Positions 1 to 8,525 of a stretch of 64,000 nt of DNA are shown here, piece by piece. Source of the DNA: Polystyrenella longa (GTDB lineage: Bacteria > Planctomycetota > Planctomycetia > Planctomycetales > Planctomycetaceae). Made by a program: the position numbers and the translations under genes. Within the stretch, counting starts at the first letter, position 1; the number at the start of each line of letters is the position of its first letter. Location: contig NZ_CP036281.1 in assembly GCF_007750395.1 (NCBI RefSeq), forward strand, positions 3,557,001-3,621,000, in the 5' to 3' direction. The notes below the pieces were generated by a model. The model worked only from the letters and a program-made list of their open reading frames with translations, was not told where the DNA came from and ran no database searches.

Positions 1-29
1 GACAACTTGACTGATCGAAGAGCCGTCTG

Positions 30-974
30 ATGAAACTATACCATTTGATAATAGCGATTTCTTGTATCTTACTTCCCATCACCATTTTGTCGGCAGAAGA
101 AACAAATCCGTTTCGATTCGAACAGTCCGCAGGTGAGATTGTGATCTACCTGGGGGATCAAGCTCTTGCAAGTTATCTCTATGACGATCCCATCACGACG
201 CGTCCCTATTTTGCACACGTCAAAACGAAACAAGGGACTCAGGTCACACGAAACCATCCACCGAAAGCGGACGATCCGCAGGACCACGGAACATACCACC
301 CCGGAATATTTCTGGCCTTTGGGGATATCAATGGCAATGACTACTGGAGGCTGAAAGCTCCCGTACGGCATTCTCGATTTATTGCGGCACCGGATTCTGC
401 TTCGTCAGGTTTTACAGTCGAAAACCAATATCTGGACGCGACAGCGACAAAGACAGTTTGTATTGAAACATGTCATTATCAGTTTTTGTCTCAACCCTCG
501 GGATATTTGATCCTGATGAAGAGCGAGTTCACTTCACCTGACGATGACTTTTATTTCGGCGATCAGGAAGAAATGGGGCTTGGCGTAAGAATGGCGAGTC
601 CGTTGCGAGAAAAAGATGGCAATGGTCGTATTCTTAACAGCAACGGCAAACTGACAGCCAAAGAGACATGGGGACAACTTGCAAGCTGGGTCGATTACTC
701 CGGTCACATTCACGACCAGCAGGTCGGAGTCATGCTCATGACCGATCCGGGGAATATTCGCCCCTCGTGGTGGCACAACCGCAATTACGGACTATTCGCT
801 GCAAACCTGTTTGGACGAAAAGCGATGCAGCAAGGTGCAGCCAGCAAACTGCCCGTTAAGCAGGGCGAGACATTTCACCTCGGGTACGGAGTCTACATTC
901 ACGAAGCAGAGGGATTAACCGAGACCGATTTGCAATCTGTTTACGAAAACTACACGAAACTCGCCAAAGAGTAA
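30..974 (+). CDS. DUF6807 (PmoA-like) secreted protein
   Basis: A 314-residue protein with a signal peptide at about residues 1-22 (hydrophobic core, then SA|EE). The RPYFAHVKTKQG stretch near residue 58 and DHGTYHPG near residue 85, followed by a D-Y-W, match the DUF6807 family, often mislabelled 'methane oxygenase PmoA'. Members are secreted or periplasmic beta-rich proteins common in Planctomycetota and Bacteroidota, often near carbohydrate-degradation genes; no reaction is established. The start is the only ATG before the signal peptide. Only 29 bases precede it, so any operon partner to the left cannot be seen. The downstream neighbour is convergent, 15 bases away. The family call is confident, the function unknown. 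Confidence 0.8.
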   Translation: MKLYHLIIAISCILLPITILSAEETNPFRFEQSAGEIVIYLGDQALASYLYDDPITTRPYFAHVKTKQGTQVTRNHPPKADDPQDHGTYHPGIFLAFGDINGNDYWRLKAPVRHSRFIAAPDSASSGFTVENQYLDATATKTVCIETCHYQFLSQPSGYLILMKSEFTSPDDDFYFGDQEEMGLGVRMASPLREKDGNGRILNSNGKLTAKETWGQLASWVDYSGHIHDQQVGVMLMTDPGNIRPSWWHNRNYGLFAANLFGRKAMQQGAASKLPVKQGETFHLGYGVYIHEAEGLTETDLQSVYENYTKLAKE

Positions 975-989
975 TGGCCTTAGCCCAGA

Positions 990-2327
990 TCAGACACCAG
1001 TGAAGACGGATTGATCAAAGGTTCCCGTGCTGTCACCAAAGGAATCTTTTTCAATTCCCATCGAATGCAGAATGCTGAGATAAAGGTTCGACAGGCGTGT
1101 ATCTTCTTTCCGCCAGTGAGAACCGTGCTTCACACCCATGTTTGCTCCGCCCGCCAGTAAGGTCGGCAGGTTGCGGGGGTTGTGAGTCGTGCTAGCCCCA
1201 CTACCAAACAGCACAAGACTGTTATCGAGAACGGTTCCGTCAGCGTCTTTATATTCCTGCAATTGGCTCAGGAAATGGCTAATCTGTTCACTCAGGAAGA
1301 GGTCGTACTTCGCAAAGTTAAGTTGCCCTTCTTTATCAGCAGCATGAGAAAGCTGGTGGTGGGTGCTGGCGAGTCCGAGCTTGATGGGGAACGTATCGCT
1401 GATTCCCATTCCATCTTCTCGGTTCAACATGAAGGTCACCGAACGGGTAATGTCGGCATCAAAGGCGAGTGCAATCAGGTCGAACATCGTCTGGTAATAG
1501 TCGGCCGGTTCTCCCTCGGGCGAGGCGTCCAGATTCAGATGAGAGTAGTCCTGGTTTTTAAGCGGGATATCGATCCATTTTTCAGAAGCAATTAAACGCG
1601 ACTCGACTTCGTTTAGAGAAGTCAGGTACTGATCCATTTTCTCGCGGTCCGATTGCCCCAGTTGTTTATTCAGAGAACGAGCTGTATCGAGAACAGCGTC
1701 TACCAGTTTAATACGTTTGTTGAGTTTTTCGCGTTCATGCTCTAACGAAGAAGTATCTCCGCGGAACAGTCGATCGAAGATACGGCGAGGGCTGTTTTCA
1801 GCAGGAACAGGTTTACCATCGACACTGTAAGAGATTGTTCCTGTTCGTGATAGAAATCCGGTCCCAGCATCAATAGAGAGAACGAGAGAAGGTTGCCGGC
1901 AATGTTGCTTGGTATGCAGCGCGATCAACTGATCGAGCGCGACCGAGTTGTAGGTACCCGGTTTGGGATTATGCAGCGGTGCCCCAGTGAGCCACATATC
2001 CGAACAGGTATGAGGATCGGCCTTGGTCCCATTTGGATGATGCATGCCGCCTAGAAAACTAAGTTGATTTCGAAACGGACTTAATGGCTCTGTTGATTTA
2101 TTGAATTTGAATTCCTGCCCGACCTCCTGAGGAAACCAGTGCCACTCGTCAATTTCATGCTCTTCTTTCGGTAAGGCCATTCCATTGGCTGTATAGATCG
2201 CGCAGAATCGTCGGGGATTCTTTTGAGATACTTCGCTTCCCATCGCTTCTAGAATGGGTAACGCCAAGGTAGCGCCTGCGATTCCTTTGAGAACGGCACG
2301 TCGATTGAGTTTGAGGCTGTCAGGCAT
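990..2327 (-). CDS. DUF1552 domain protein with twin-arginine-like signal
   Basis: About 445 residues. The N-terminus carries an Arg-Arg pair (NRRAVLKG) followed by a hydrophobic stretch ending LPILEAMG, a twin-arginine-type export signal. The body ([26 protein letters not shown]) matches DUF1552, a planctomycete/proteobacterial family that resembles the DUF1501 and alkaline-phosphatase-like fold; the activity is unknown. The frame is open back to 2357, but the ATG at 2327 puts the Arg-Arg motif at the usual place. It lies 117 bases downstream of the DUF1592 gene on the same strand. This pairing recurs in Planctomycetota, so the two proteins probably act together in the periplasm (inference). 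Confidence 0.85.
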   Translation of the reverse strand: MPDSLKLNRRAVLKGIAGATLALPILEAMGSEVSQKNPRRFCAIYTANGMALPKEEHEIDEWHWFPQEVGQEFKFNKSTEPLSPFRNQLSFLGGMHHPNGTKADPHTCSDMWLTGAPLHNPKPGTYNSVALDQLIALHTKQHCRQPSLVLSIDAGTGFLSRTGTISYSVDGKPVPAENSPRRIFDRLFRGDTSSLEHEREKLNKRIKLVDAVLDTARSLNKQLGQSDREKMDQYLTSLNEVESRLIASEKWIDIPLKNQDYSHLNLDASPEGEPADYYQTMFDLIALAFDADITRSVTFMLNREDGMGISDTFPIKLGLASTHHQLSHAADKEGQLNFAKYDLFLSEQISHFLSQLQEYKDADGTVLDNSLVLFGSGASTTHNPRNLPTLLAGGANMGVKHGSHWRKEDTRLSNLYLSILHSMGIEKDSFGDSTGTFDQSVFTGV

Positions 2328-2444
2328 AAGACTTCCCTTCGAAGGGATACCCTGCAATTCAATAGCGAATTACAGCAGAGAATCACGACAAAGATGGTGA
2401 GGAAATATATTAAGGCAAGAGAGTCGAGGCGGGAGCAAGTTAAA

Positions 2445-5400
2445 CTATTTTTCGAGGAAGAGCGGAGAATGGACCACAAATCGGAGCATATCCTGCATGC
2501 GGTATCCGTATGCCTTCAATTCTACTGCATTCTCTCGCAAGAACTCAATCTCATTATAGGTTAATGTCCGTCCGACGGCGTAGGTCGCCAGGTGCTTTAA
2601 TACGCTAAAGGCGACCTGATCGACACGATCGTCCGCCAGATAATCTTTAAATTCCTGCATACTGGCGACATGAGTACCATCGGGCAACGTTGTTTCAGAA
2701 TCGACATCCCCCTCTGATTTAAACAAACCACCCGCGTCGTACTCTTCAAACGGGAAGCCCCAGGGATCAATCCCCGTATGACATTGCACACACCCTTTCT
2801 GGTTGCGGTGCAGCTCAAGGCGTTGGCGTAAAGTCAGCTTGGTCAGGTCTTCATCAAGTGCCGGAACGTTCGGTGGTGGATCTTCGGGGGGTTCAGCAAC
2901 AATCTTACGGGCCAACCACGCTCCCCGTTTAATCGGGTTCGCCTCTTTCCCGTCCGAAAGTCCGGCCAGAATTCCTGCTTGTGAAAGCATCCCGCCCAAA
3001 CCGTTTTTATTGTGAAGGATAGCTCGATACTCGAAACCACTTTCGGAATCAGATTCGATTCCGTAATAGTTTGCAATCACATCATTTACTACGATGAAAT
3101 CAGACCGAACCAGATTTGCAACAGGCAGATTCTCTTGGAATAGATAAGCCAGAAACTGCTGAGGTTCTTTTCGAAGATATAATTTCACCTGCCGAGTCAG
3201 GTTCGGATACATTTTCCGATTAGTTTCGACAACGTCGAGTTTATCCAGACTCAGCCACTGCGAAGTGAATTCACTCAGGAACTGTTTAAACTGAGGATCA
3301 GCCATCATACGGTCAATCTGTTGATCCAGATCCGCTTCGAGTCTTTTCGTAGTGGCCAATTTTAGAAGTTCTGCATCGGGCGACGAATTCCAAAGGAAGT
3401 AGGACAGCTTCGATGCAAGTTCCCATTCATCCAGCCGCTCTGGTTTGGGGGACGTGCTGTTTTCAATAAGAAACAGAAACTGAGGAGAGGTTAGGACAAC
3501 GAGCAGAGACTCCTTGATTGCCTGATTAAAGTCACCAGTTTCGGCGTAAGCCTCTTTCCAGATTTGTAAAGTCGACGACATTTCCTGTTCAGCCACAGGA
3601 CGTCGGAAGGCACGTGAGGCAAACGAATGAATGATCTCACTTGCGTAGATTTCTGGTTCATCCTGGTGGTCGGAAGCGATAAAGATATTCTCGTGCGATT
3701 TAGGTGGCCATTGTTCATAATACGGCCCTTCAAACTCAACTGAATGCAATTTCAACCGTGGGCGATCCCGTTGATCTGTGTACTCGCTTTGGACCCCAAT
3801 TTCTTTGATCCCTGCCAGATAATTGACGTTATCTTTCTCGACATCAGGACGAGGGAAGTTACGAATTGCTCCACTAAACTCGAATGTCTGTAATTCCGTA
3901 GAATTCACTGAAACCGGTTCATTAACTGGAACCAAGGTACTGCCGCAATCGCGACGAAGACCGATATGGACGCCTAAGAGAGGTGCTCTGCTTTCGAATT
4001 GTTTGAATTCTCGGAAAAGCGAAGTATCCTCGGCGATCGGCGTCATCTGCAACCGGACCAAAGGTATGTCATCGGCCAGTTTTGCCTTCACGTTCAATTC
4101 ACCAGCGTCGAGACGAACGAGTAGGAATGCGGGCTGGGCAAGCTCACCGCTGAATCGACGATCTCCCAAAGAGAGATCGAGCCGTTTCCGGGTTTTGTTC
4201 TCATTCGGAGTAGGATGGATATCAACTTGGTAGACTCCTGCCTCAGGAACAAGAACTGTTTGTGAATCATTTAAATTGGTGACAGTCAGGGCGTCTGTCG
4301 CATCAGCCGGGAACTCAGGAACCCGACGTTCGAGAAGTAAACCATCGTCGTACTTCGCCGCATCGACAGTGACGCGAAAGTTTCCGTGATCCGGTAATTC
4401 GCGTAATGATATTTTAAAATTCGCTTTGGGACCGTAGGTAGAACCAACCTGAAACTCTTCAATACTTGGAATAGCGGGCCTCAATAAGAGCCCCTCCGGA
4501 ACGAGATCATAAGCCTCCCCTTTAGGATACCCAGTATCACCTCGCATGCAGGCAAACACCGAGTGATAGATGCTGTCATATTCTCGCCAACCACGGACAG
4601 TCGCGTTTCCTTCATACCCTTCAATAAAACGATACTCCGTCGTCATCAGGTCATGTACGTACGGGAATGGTTTTTCCGGGGCAGTTTCTTTGACGACAAA
4701 ATCCGTATTAGGCAACAAGTGACTGTTCGCCCCCAGAATTAGTTTATCCGGGTAAGGTTCGGTATTGATTTGCTCCCCGAACTCCATTCGAAACTTTTGA
4801 ATTGCAGGGGGAGTCGTTGTATCGACGATAGCCGCATCCAGTGATTTCTCGGCGATGTCAAAGTAGGCCTCAAGTAGAACGGGCGAAAGTAACATGCTAT
4901 CGGCGTTGTTCAGGAATCCATCTTTGGAAATAGCGTCCGGCGGAAGGATGTCGGTGAAATCGTCATCCATACCAAGTAGGTCGCGCAAAGAATTTCGGTA
5001 CTGCGCCACGGTCAGTCGACGAACGGAACCATTTTTATCCTTCACTCTTGAGCGAACGGCAATCAGTCCCTGATCGATCCAGTTGATGATCGTTTCTTTC
5101 TCTTCAGCGGAAAGAGGATCATCTTCCTCTGGTGGCATGGCGTCGGTCGCGATCTGTTTGCGAATTCCCATCCAGAGCCGTAAGCGATTTTCCGGCAAGT
5201 CCCCCATCAGGTGATCAACGCGAATGCCTGAAGACATTTCATCTGCATTATGACAATGCACACAGTATGTCTGCAGAATTGGGGCCACCTTCTTATCAAA
5301 CTCCAATTGCAAGCGTTCGCTTTCTACACGTTCAGCGTCATCCAGTTCATCAGCACTGGAATTTAAGCACGAGAAAATGCTAAGTAAAAGAACGATCAGG

Positions 5401-5471
5401 ATTAAACTAGTTTTATCACTCACCAGCAGAAGGACCTTCGGAAGGAGAATCAGGATGGACGCAGGCAACAT
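2445..5471 (-). CDS. DUF1592/DUF1587/DUF1588/DUF1585 (PSD1-type) protein with two CxxCH haem motifs
   Basis: A 1008-residue exported protein. After an N-terminal hydrophobic segment comes a cytochrome-c-like domain with CVHCH at residues 70-74. Next is a DUF1587-like segment (LTVAQYRNSLRDLLG), a long beta-rich insert, DUF1595/DUF1592 (RAFRRPV, LSYFLWNSSPDAELL) and a DUF1588 region (NPIKRGAWLARKI) with a second CVQCH at residues 894-898. DUF1585 (YAVGRTLTYNE) is at the C-terminus. Planctomycetes carry many such genes; electron transfer or oxidation of polymers has been suggested but the role is unknown. The first ATG gives a long double hydrophobic leader; a GTG at 5423 would give a more ordinary signal peptide. 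DUF1552 follows on the same strand. Confidence 0.85.
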   Translation of the reverse strand: MLPASILILLPKVLLLVSDKTSLILIVLLLSIFSCLNSSADELDDAERVESERLQLEFDKKVAPILQTYCVHCHNADEMSSGIRVDHLMGDLPENRLRLWMGIRKQIATDAMPPEEDDPLSAEEKETIINWIDQGLIAVRSRVKDKNGSVRRLTVAQYRNSLRDLLGMDDDFTDILPPDAISKDGFLNNADSMLLSPVLLEAYFDIAEKSLDAAIVDTTTPPAIQKFRMEFGEQINTEPYPDKLILGANSHLLPNTDFVVKETAPEKPFPYVHDLMTTEYRFIEGYEGNATVRGWREYDSIYHSVFACMRGDTGYPKGEAYDLVPEGLLLRPAIPSIEEFQVGSTYGPKANFKISLRELPDHGNFRVTVDAAKYDDGLLLERRVPEFPADATDALTVTNLNDSQTVLVPEAGVYQVDIHPTPNENKTRKRLDLSLGDRRFSGELAQPAFLLVRLDAGELNVKAKLADDIPLVRLQMTPIAEDTSLFREFKQFESRAPLLGVHIGLRRDCGSTLVPVNEPVSVNSTELQTFEFSGAIRNFPRPDVEKDNVNYLAGIKEIGVQSEYTDQRDRPRLKLHSVEFEGPYYEQWPPKSHENIFIASDHQDEPEIYASEIIHSFASRAFRRPVAEQEMSSTLQIWKEAYAETGDFNQAIKESLLVVLTSPQFLFLIENSTSPKPERLDEWELASKLSYFLWNSSPDAELLKLATTKRLEADLDQQIDRMMADPQFKQFLSEFTSQWLSLDKLDVVETNRKMYPNLTRQVKLYLRKEPQQFLAYLFQENLPVANLVRSDFIVVNDVIANYYGIESDSESGFEYRAILHNKNGLGGMLSQAGILAGLSDGKEANPIKRGAWLARKIVAEPPEDPPPNVPALDEDLTKLTLRQRLELHRNQKGCVQCHTGIDPWGFPFEEYDAGGLFKSEGDVDSETTLPDGTHVASMQEFKDYLADDRVDQVAFSVLKHLATYAVGRTLTYNEIEFLRENAVELKAYGYRMQDMLRFVVHSPLFLEK

Positions 5472-5608
5472 AGAGAGCGATCTGTCACCAGATAAGGAGG
5501 TGGGAATATTCTCTGGGGCGGGCGACAGATTATTGTCGGCGGGATATCAATCGGACTCGGATTGCGACTCGATCAGAAAAGAATGAACTATTCCAGTGTA
5601 CCACTTAA

Positions 5609-5632
5609 AATGGGAGGGTTCAGCCCCCCATT
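5609..5632 (-). terminator. Possible intrinsic terminator after the kinase gene
   Basis: Read on the minus strand, AATGGGGGG and CCCTCCCATT pair over nine base pairs with one G-U wobble, and a short U-rich run follows. It lies about 55 bases after the kinase stop, with a second perfect hairpin (GCTGGAAA/TTTCCAGC, 5641-5659) between stop and terminator. It suggests that the kinase transcript ends before the DUF1592 gene, at least in part. Confidence 0.5.
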
Positions 5633-5685
5633 CGGCTTTCGCTGGAAAGTTTTTCCAGCCGGGAGCGAGAGCAATCTTCCCGATA

Positions 5686-8106
5686 TCACTTCTCTGGAGC
5701 AGTCCAGTTGTTTCCCCAGCTTTGATATAAACCGTCCAGATACTCCTGCCACTCCTCTTTCGTGCGCATAGCGGGATAAGGATCCGGTTCAATCGGTTCG
5801 GGGGAGCGCCAGACAATTTCATACTGATCGTATGAATTCGCCAGCCCGATAAATCCGTTTCGGACTGAATACTGAGTTTTCGGATCAATGCTGACTTTAC
5901 CCGAAGGAGCCTGCATTTCCATTCCTGACATCGCGTCACGAATTTTGATTGGGTCAAGAGAGCCTGATTTTTCTACAGCCCTGGCCCATAGATAAACGCC
6001 ATCGTAACCAGCTTCCATTGAGGAAATCAGTACCCGGAATTCCCCGAACATCTCCTGGAAGTCATCAACAAAGATTTCATTCTCTTTATTCTTAAGCGAT
6101 TGAAAATAGGTGGTACAGGAGTAATTCTTGATACTCGGATTATAATTGACTCTTCTTAGCACATCCTCACCAATACCCGTTGCGAACTGAGTCGTCTCAA
6201 TTTTCCGTTTCTCCAGACCACGCAGAAACAGCATTTGCGAATCGCCCGTAATCGTATTGATTATGGCGTCTGGTTGGGTTGCTTCAATCTTATCCAACAC
6301 GTTTGTCACATCGGCGGCGTCGAAATCGAGATACTCTTCCCCCACCAGTTCCGCTCCGAGACTATCGAGTTGATCTTTAACGATGTCATTCACCACATGC
6401 GGAAAAATATAATCGGAGCCAACCAGAAAGAATGTCCGTTTCTCTTCAAACGCATAAGCCCACTTCACGAAGGGGAGGACCGTTTGATTCGGGTCGCCTC
6501 CCAGGTAAATAATGTTGGGACTTATTTCTACTCCCTCTGTATTGACCGAATAGACGAGCAGGTGGTTGTTTTCTTCAACGACTTCTTGAACTGCCTTTCG
6601 GCTCCCGGATGTGCAACAGCCAAATATCGTACAAACGCCCTCCTCTGTTATTAGCTCAGTCGCCTGTTGTGCGAAAACAACGTCATTTGACTTTCCGTCG
6701 CGAATAATGGGTTCAATTTTTCGCCCCAGCACTCCACCATTATCGTTTATTTCTTTGATTGCTAACTTATACGAATCGACAATGACTTCTTCGCTGGTAG
6801 CCATCGCCCCCGTCAAGGAGTGCAATATTCCAATCCGTATGGGTTCTTGCTCAACGGGCGGCACAATAGCCTGGTTATCTTCCGGTCCCGTTTCGACTCT
6901 GATGATCAAAAACAGAACTAGACCAATCAAGACCAGCAGACCGATCGCCAACCCCGCGATCCTTTTACGAATGTCGCGACGCGGTAGCATCTTGATTTCG
7001 GGGTTTAAGGTAAAGCTAGTGTCAGCTGATAATCCAGCAGGCATCGTCAATTCAGACAAGAGCAGTACTAACGCATGCTGCATTTCTTCGACCGTCTGAT
7101 ATCGGTCCTCAGGTTTCTTCGCCATGGCCTTTAAGATGATCTCGGCACAAGGCTCGGGAATGCGGTCGCTCCATTCCCGAGGGTCGGGAGGTTCTGCGTT
7201 GCAATGGGCGTGCATCACACTGACGAAGCTGTTTTCCTCCTCATACGGCATACGACCCACCAGCAAACTAAAATAGGTTGCGCCGAGTGAATAGACATCG
7301 CTTCGTTCATCAACCGATTTCCCTTCACATTGCTCCGGGCTCATGTAGCAGGGTGTTCCAACCAGTTGTCCCTGACGAGTCAGCTCCAGAGATTCGCCAT
7401 GCGTAAATTTGGCAACACCGAAGTCAGAGACTTTGGTGATGTCCCCCTCGATAAACAGCAGGTTAGCCGGTTTAATGTCCCGGTGGATCAGACCTTCTTT
7501 ATGTGCGGCTGACAGGCCGCCGCAAGCTTGTTCGAGAATGCGTGTCGCCTCACCCGGGGAATAAACTCCGACATTTTTGAGATGATCTGCGGCCGATCCA
7601 CCAGTGGCGTATTCCATTACCAGGTAGTCGACGCCTTCATTCGAGCCCACTTCATGGATTGTCAGCACATGAGGATGGTTGAGACGTCCCACTGCTCTCG
7701 CTTCTGATACAAACCTCGTTCGTAGCGATTCGTCTTTCGTCAGATCCTCATGTAAGACCTTGATCGCCACTCGACGTTCGATCACAGTATCGACGGCTTC
7801 GAAAACAATTCCCATTCCACCGGCGTAGATCACACGCTCGATTTCATAGTTTCCGAGACGCTGACCCACCCAATCGTGAGATTTCAAGCGTTCTTTTCTC
7901 TTCTCAGAATCAACCAGCGACTCCGAAAGGCCTGTGAGTATCGTTTCCGGGTTATCGTTCTCCAGCAGAGAGATTACGGAATCGCGGAGCTTGTCATTAT
8001 TGCCACATGCTTTCTCAATGAATTCTTTGCGCTTCGTTCCTTTCAGCTCGCTCGCTTTAAGGAAGATTTCTTTCACGCGGGCGTGCTCGTCCTGACTCAT
8101 GCTCAT
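5686..8106 (-). CDS. Membrane Ser/Thr protein kinase fused to a urea/amide-receptor (UrtA-like) periplasmic binding domain
   Basis: An 806-residue protein. Residues 1-80 are a helical N-terminal extension. The Hanks-type kinase spans about 88-350, with Lys116 (VAIK), Glu135, HRD at 208-210, DFG at 228-230 and the activation segment GTPCYMSPEQ. One transmembrane helix follows at about 383-403, after a basic RRDIRKR. Residues 422 to about 775 resemble the periplasmic receptor of urea and short-chain amide ABC transporters (UrtA/FmdD type): RIGILHSLTG, INDNGGVLGRKIEP, VFPH-like IFPH and INTITGDS. The layout is that of a receptor kinase: cytoplasmic kinase, outside ligand domain. The first Gly of the Gly-rich loop is Tyr94. 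No transporter permease lies nearby, so the binding domain probably senses rather than transports (inference). Confidence 0.9.
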   Translation of the reverse strand: MSMSQDEHARVKEIFLKASELKGTKRKEFIEKACGNNDKLRDSVISLLENDNPETILTGLSESLVDSEKRKERLKSHDWVGQRLGNYEIERVIYAGGMGIVFEAVDTVIERRVAIKVLHEDLTKDESLRTRFVSEARAVGRLNHPHVLTIHEVGSNEGVDYLVMEYATGGSAADHLKNVGVYSPGEATRILEQACGGLSAAHKEGLIHRDIKPANLLFIEGDITKVSDFGVAKFTHGESLELTRQGQLVGTPCYMSPEQCEGKSVDERSDVYSLGATYFSLLVGRMPYEEENSFVSVMHAHCNAEPPDPREWSDRIPEPCAEIILKAMAKKPEDRYQTVEEMQHALVLLLSELTMPAGLSADTSFTLNPEIKMLPRRDIRKRIAGLAIGLLVLIGLVLFLIIRVETGPEDNQAIVPPVEQEPIRIGILHSLTGAMATSEEVIVDSYKLAIKEINDNGGVLGRKIEPIIRDGKSNDVVFAQQATELITEEGVCTIFGCCTSGSRKAVQEVVEENNHLLVYSVNTEGVEISPNIIYLGGDPNQTVLPFVKWAYAFEEKRTFFLVGSDYIFPHVVNDIVKDQLDSLGAELVGEEYLDFDAADVTNVLDKIEATQPDAIINTITGDSQMLFLRGLEKRKIETTQFATGIGEDVLRRVNYNPSIKNYSCTTYFQSLKNKENEIFVDDFQEMFGEFRVLISSMEAGYDGVYLWARAVEKSGSLDPIKIRDAMSGMEMQAPSGKVSIDPKTQYSVRNGFIGLANSYDQYEIVWRSPEPIEPDPYPAMRTKEEWQEYLDGLYQSWGNNWTAPEK

Positions 8107-8525
8107 ATATCCAGATGGTGTTCAGGACTGAAATCGGGGTTGCAAGAAAAGGAAGCGGAAGTTAACCGAAAGCAGCAATCGCTACTCACGATCCTATTCT
8201 AGTCAGTTTATTCTGTAAGACGATCAGAAAAAAAGGGCTCACCGGATCATATTAACCAAACAGATGTATATTGCAGGTACGCATTGAGCTGCGTTTGACA
8301 AGCTGGCGAAAGAAGAGCAAGTGAAATTGAAAACGTCGTTGACTCGATGAGCTGATACTGGGCTGGCGTGTTGGTCGCACCTACTAAGTTCTCAAAGTCA
8401 CAATAAAAAGAATGACCGCGACCATCGGATTACCGACGACCACGGCCATGTGCTGTTTAATCTGATCGGATAAGCATATCCTTGCCAATCAGTTTCTGTT
8501 CTCTACGTCAGCCTGAAGAATGAAT
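8107..8525. other. Intergenic region between the giant-protein gene and the kinase gene
   Basis: This 419-base stretch holds the terminator of the giant-protein gene (see 8405-8447) and presumably the minus-strand promoter of the kinase gene. I could not pick out a convincing -35/-10 pair. No open frame in it looks coding and no RNA gene was recognised. Confidence 0.5.
8405..8447 (-). terminator. Intrinsic terminator of the first giant-protein gene
   Basis: In minus-strand RNA, 15 consecutive pairs form between 8433-8447 and 8414-8428, around a UAAU loop. Five of the pairs are G-U wobbles, so the hairpin is much stronger in minus RNA than in plus RNA. A run of five U (8405-8409) follows four bases later. 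It lies about 80 bases after the stop of the 1515-residue gene, which fixes its direction. Confidence 0.7.

Noticed and set aside
1182-1595. 137-residue plus-strand frame inside the DUF1552 gene
   Set aside because: It is the antisense of a gene with clear family motifs.
5547-5957. 136-residue minus-strand frame at the 3' end of the kinase gene
   Set aside because: It overlaps the kinase in another frame and has no conserved features; only the kinase frame carries family motifs.
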